Source: Actinomycetota bacterium (GTDB taxonomy: Bacteria > Actinomycetota > Actinomycetes > Mycobacteriales > JACQDL01). Taken from it: DNA of 64,000 nt. The notes below the pieces were generated by a model. That model was not told where the DNA came from, made no database searches, and worked only from the letters and a program-made list of their open reading frames with translations. Both the position numbers and the translations under genes were made by a program. Position 1 is the stretch's first letter. Each line of letters begins with the position of its first letter. Where the stretch lies: positions 1 through 64,000 of the forward strand of contig JACQDL010000056.1 in assembly GCA_016201065.1 (NCBI GenBank), written 5' to 3'. Positions 62,536-64,000 of this stretch are shown here, piece by piece.

Positions 62536-64000
62536 TACCGGCCCTCCTTGGTCACCACGTGGTGGCCGATGACCAGGGCGTCGGCGTCACTGGAGTACAG
62601 GAAGGCCAGGGCCTGTTCCGGGGTCGCCACGATAGGTTCCCAACCGGAGTTCAGGCTGGTGTTGAGCACCCCCGGTACCCCGGTGCGGTCGTGGAACACC
62701 TCGATCAACCGCCGGTACGCCGACCCGTCCTCCTCCACGGTTTGGGGGCGGCTGGTCGCGTCGATGTGGGTCGCCGCGACGATCGGGGCCGCATCGATGG
62801 TGGGCAGGGTGAACGACATGAACGGCGCCGCCGGTGCCGGCCCGAACAGGGCCGACATGTGTTCGGCGAGCACCGACGGGCCGAACGGGCGGAACTGCTC
62901 GCGCCGCTTGATCCGGTTGACCCGAGTCCGTGTCGCCGGGCGGGACGGGTCGGCCAGCAGCGACCGGGCGCCCAGGGCGCGGGGCCCGAACTCCATGCGC
63001 CCCTGAAACCACGCCACGATCTTCTCCTCGGCGAGGAGTCGCGCCGCGACGGCGGCCGGGTCATCGGTGGTGGTGTACCGGACGCCGACCTCGCGCAGCG
63101 TCTGCGTGATCTGCTGCTCGGACCAGGCGGGGCCGAGGGTGGTGGTGGTCAGCCGGTCGAAGCGGTGGCCGTGCCCAGCGGCCACGACGAGCGCCGCACC
63201 CAGCGCCGTACCGGCGTCGCCGCAGGCCGGGGCCACGAATATGTCGTCGAACCCGCCGACCTGGGCGAGCTTGCCGATCGCGACCGAGTTCTCCGCCACC
63301 CCGCCAGCCAGGCACAGCCGCACGTCGTCGAGACGGCGGTGCGCGTCGACGAGCGCGGCCAGGCCCTGCTCGATCGTGTGCTGGGTGGCCGCCGCCAGGT
63401 CCTTGTGGACCTCCAGGAGCGGGGCGCCGGGCAGCCGCCGCGGCGGCAGGCCGGGCAGGGTGTCGGCGGCGAACATGGGCAGCTGGTCGGTGTGGAACAC
63501 CGGGTGCCGGCGCAGCACCTCCGGGTGCAGCAGCGCCTCCTCGAAGCGTGGCAGGCCCGTGGCGTCGCTGAACAGCAGGTGCGACAGGTCCGGCCTGGGG
63601 ATGCCGTGCGGGGCCAGACCCATCACCTTGTACTCGTCGTGGTTGCTGCGAAACCCGAGGTACTGGGTCATGAACGCGGCAAACAGGCCCAGCGAGTGCG
63701 GGAACGGCACCGCCTCCACCGGGGTCAGGGTGGTGCCGTCGCCGCGGAACACCGCGCAGGAGGTGCCGTCGCCGGCCTGGTCGGCGGTGACCACGAGCGC
63801 GGAGTCGAAGCCGGAGGCCAGGTACGCGGAGGCGGCGTGGGCCAGGTGGTGCTCGACGTAGGTCACTGGCGGGGCGTGGCCGAAGGTGTACCACAGGTAC
63901 GCCGCGAACCGTGGGTCGAAGTCGGCCCAGGTGGCGCGCGGGAACGCGACGTGATCGACGTCGCGCATGCTGATACCCGCCTCGCGCAGGCAGTAGCCGA
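62535..64000 (-). CDS. Carbamoyltransferase (NodU/CmcH/TobZ family), partial
   Basis: The reading frame enters from the right edge (GYCLREAGIS precedes the first ATG at 63968), so the N-terminus is outside the window. Visible are VTYVEHHLAHAASAYLASGFD (metal-binding histidines of the YrdC-like part), the DQAGDGTSC motif, SNHDEYKVMGLAPHG, and the C-terminal carbamoyltransferase domain EFGPRALGARSLLADP, VNRIKRREQFRPFGPS and NTSLNSGWEPIV. These enzymes transfer carbamoyl from carbamoyl phosphate to hydroxyls of antibiotics and sugars. Its stop codon shares the start base of the oxidoreductase gene. It acts as the cluster tailoring enzyme. Confidence 0.93.
   Translation of the reverse strand, partial: GYCLREAGISMRDVDHVAFPRATWADFDPRFAAYLWYTFGHAPPVTYVEHHLAHAASAYLASGFDSALVVTADQAGDGTSCAVFRGDGTTLTPVEAVPFPHSLGLFAAFMTQYLGFRSNHDEYKVMGLAPHGIPRPDLSHLLFSDATGLPRFEEALLHPEVLRRHPVFHTDQLPMFAADTLPGLPPRRLPGAPLLEVHKDLAAATQHTIEQGLAALVDAHRRLDDVRLCLAGGVAENSVAIGKLAQVGGFDDIFVAPACGDAGTALGAALVVAAGHGHRFDRLTTTTLGPAWSEQQITQTLREVGVRYTTTDDPAAVAARLLAEEKIVAWFQGRMEFGPRALGARSLLADPSRPATRTRVNRIKRREQFRPFGPSVLAEHMSALFGPAPAAPFMSFTLPTIDAAPIVAATHIDATSRPQTVEEDGSAYRRLIEVFHDRTGVPGVLNTSLNSGWEPIVATPEQALAFLYSSDADALVIGHHVVTKEGR

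Overview
The window is high-GC DNA from an actinomycete, most likely a member of the Micromonosporaceae. The evidence is strong GC bias at third codon positions, frequent GTG starts, ATGA/GTGA stop-start overlaps, WhiB-family proteins, and a chromosomal block (16.0-31.6 kb) whose order matches the mycobacterial Rv3193c-Rv3199c neighbourhood: UPF0182, PDZ/Lon-like protease, DUF2342 zincin, ThiF-like, ABC1 kinase, whiB7, uvrD2, mycoredoxin, nudC. The genus is an inference; no 16S gene is present.

Region 1 (1-1750) carries a type IV AbiE-like toxin-antitoxin pair whose toxin lacks its C-terminus, then a strong hairpin. Region 2 (1751-15824) is a complete actinomycete integrative and conjugative element (AICE) of about 14 kb inserted in the 3' half of an initiator tRNA-fMet gene. 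A perfect 45-bp direct repeat marks both ends. From left to right it holds a 6-repeat CRISPR array with no cas genes, a broken HTH gene, an HTH-NUDIX fusion, a TPR regulator, a WhiB-like regulator, a chain of small translationally coupled genes with an SpdB-like membrane protein, an FtsK/TraB-type DNA translocase, a cluster of GGTAGCGG octamers (candidate transfer locus), a primase-polymerase, a DUF3631 ATPase whose 3' end is full of GGGACGGGT iterons (candidate origin), an excisionase and a tyrosine integrase.

Region 3 (15.8-36.7 kb) is conserved core chromosome. It includes whiB7 with a long leader (upstream ORF plus strong terminator hairpin), uvrD2, mycoredoxin, an ANTAR protein, NudC, a pair of M16 peptidase subunits, and an overlapping parA-CHAD gene pair.

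Region 4 (36.9-58.2 kb) is metabolic. It has a four-gene ABC importer, an aac(3)-like pseudogene, a nitrate module (narK, a cysteine-bearing HTH regulator, narGHJI), a frameshifted proline-rich membrane protein gene, and a Calvin-cycle module (phosphoribulokinase, a two-component system, LysR-type CbbR, red-type RuBisCO cbbLS, activase cbbX). The cell therefore appears able to respire nitrate and may fix CO2.

Region 5 (58.2-64.0 kb) looks like one end of a specialised-metabolism or sugar/cofactor-modification cluster. It contains a radical SAM remnant, a DegT-type aminotransferase, a protein of unknown fold with an HxHxH motif, a NUDIX hydrolase, a frameshifted FAD oxidoreductase and a carbamoyltransferase that runs off the window. 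I could not match this gene combination to a known pathway.
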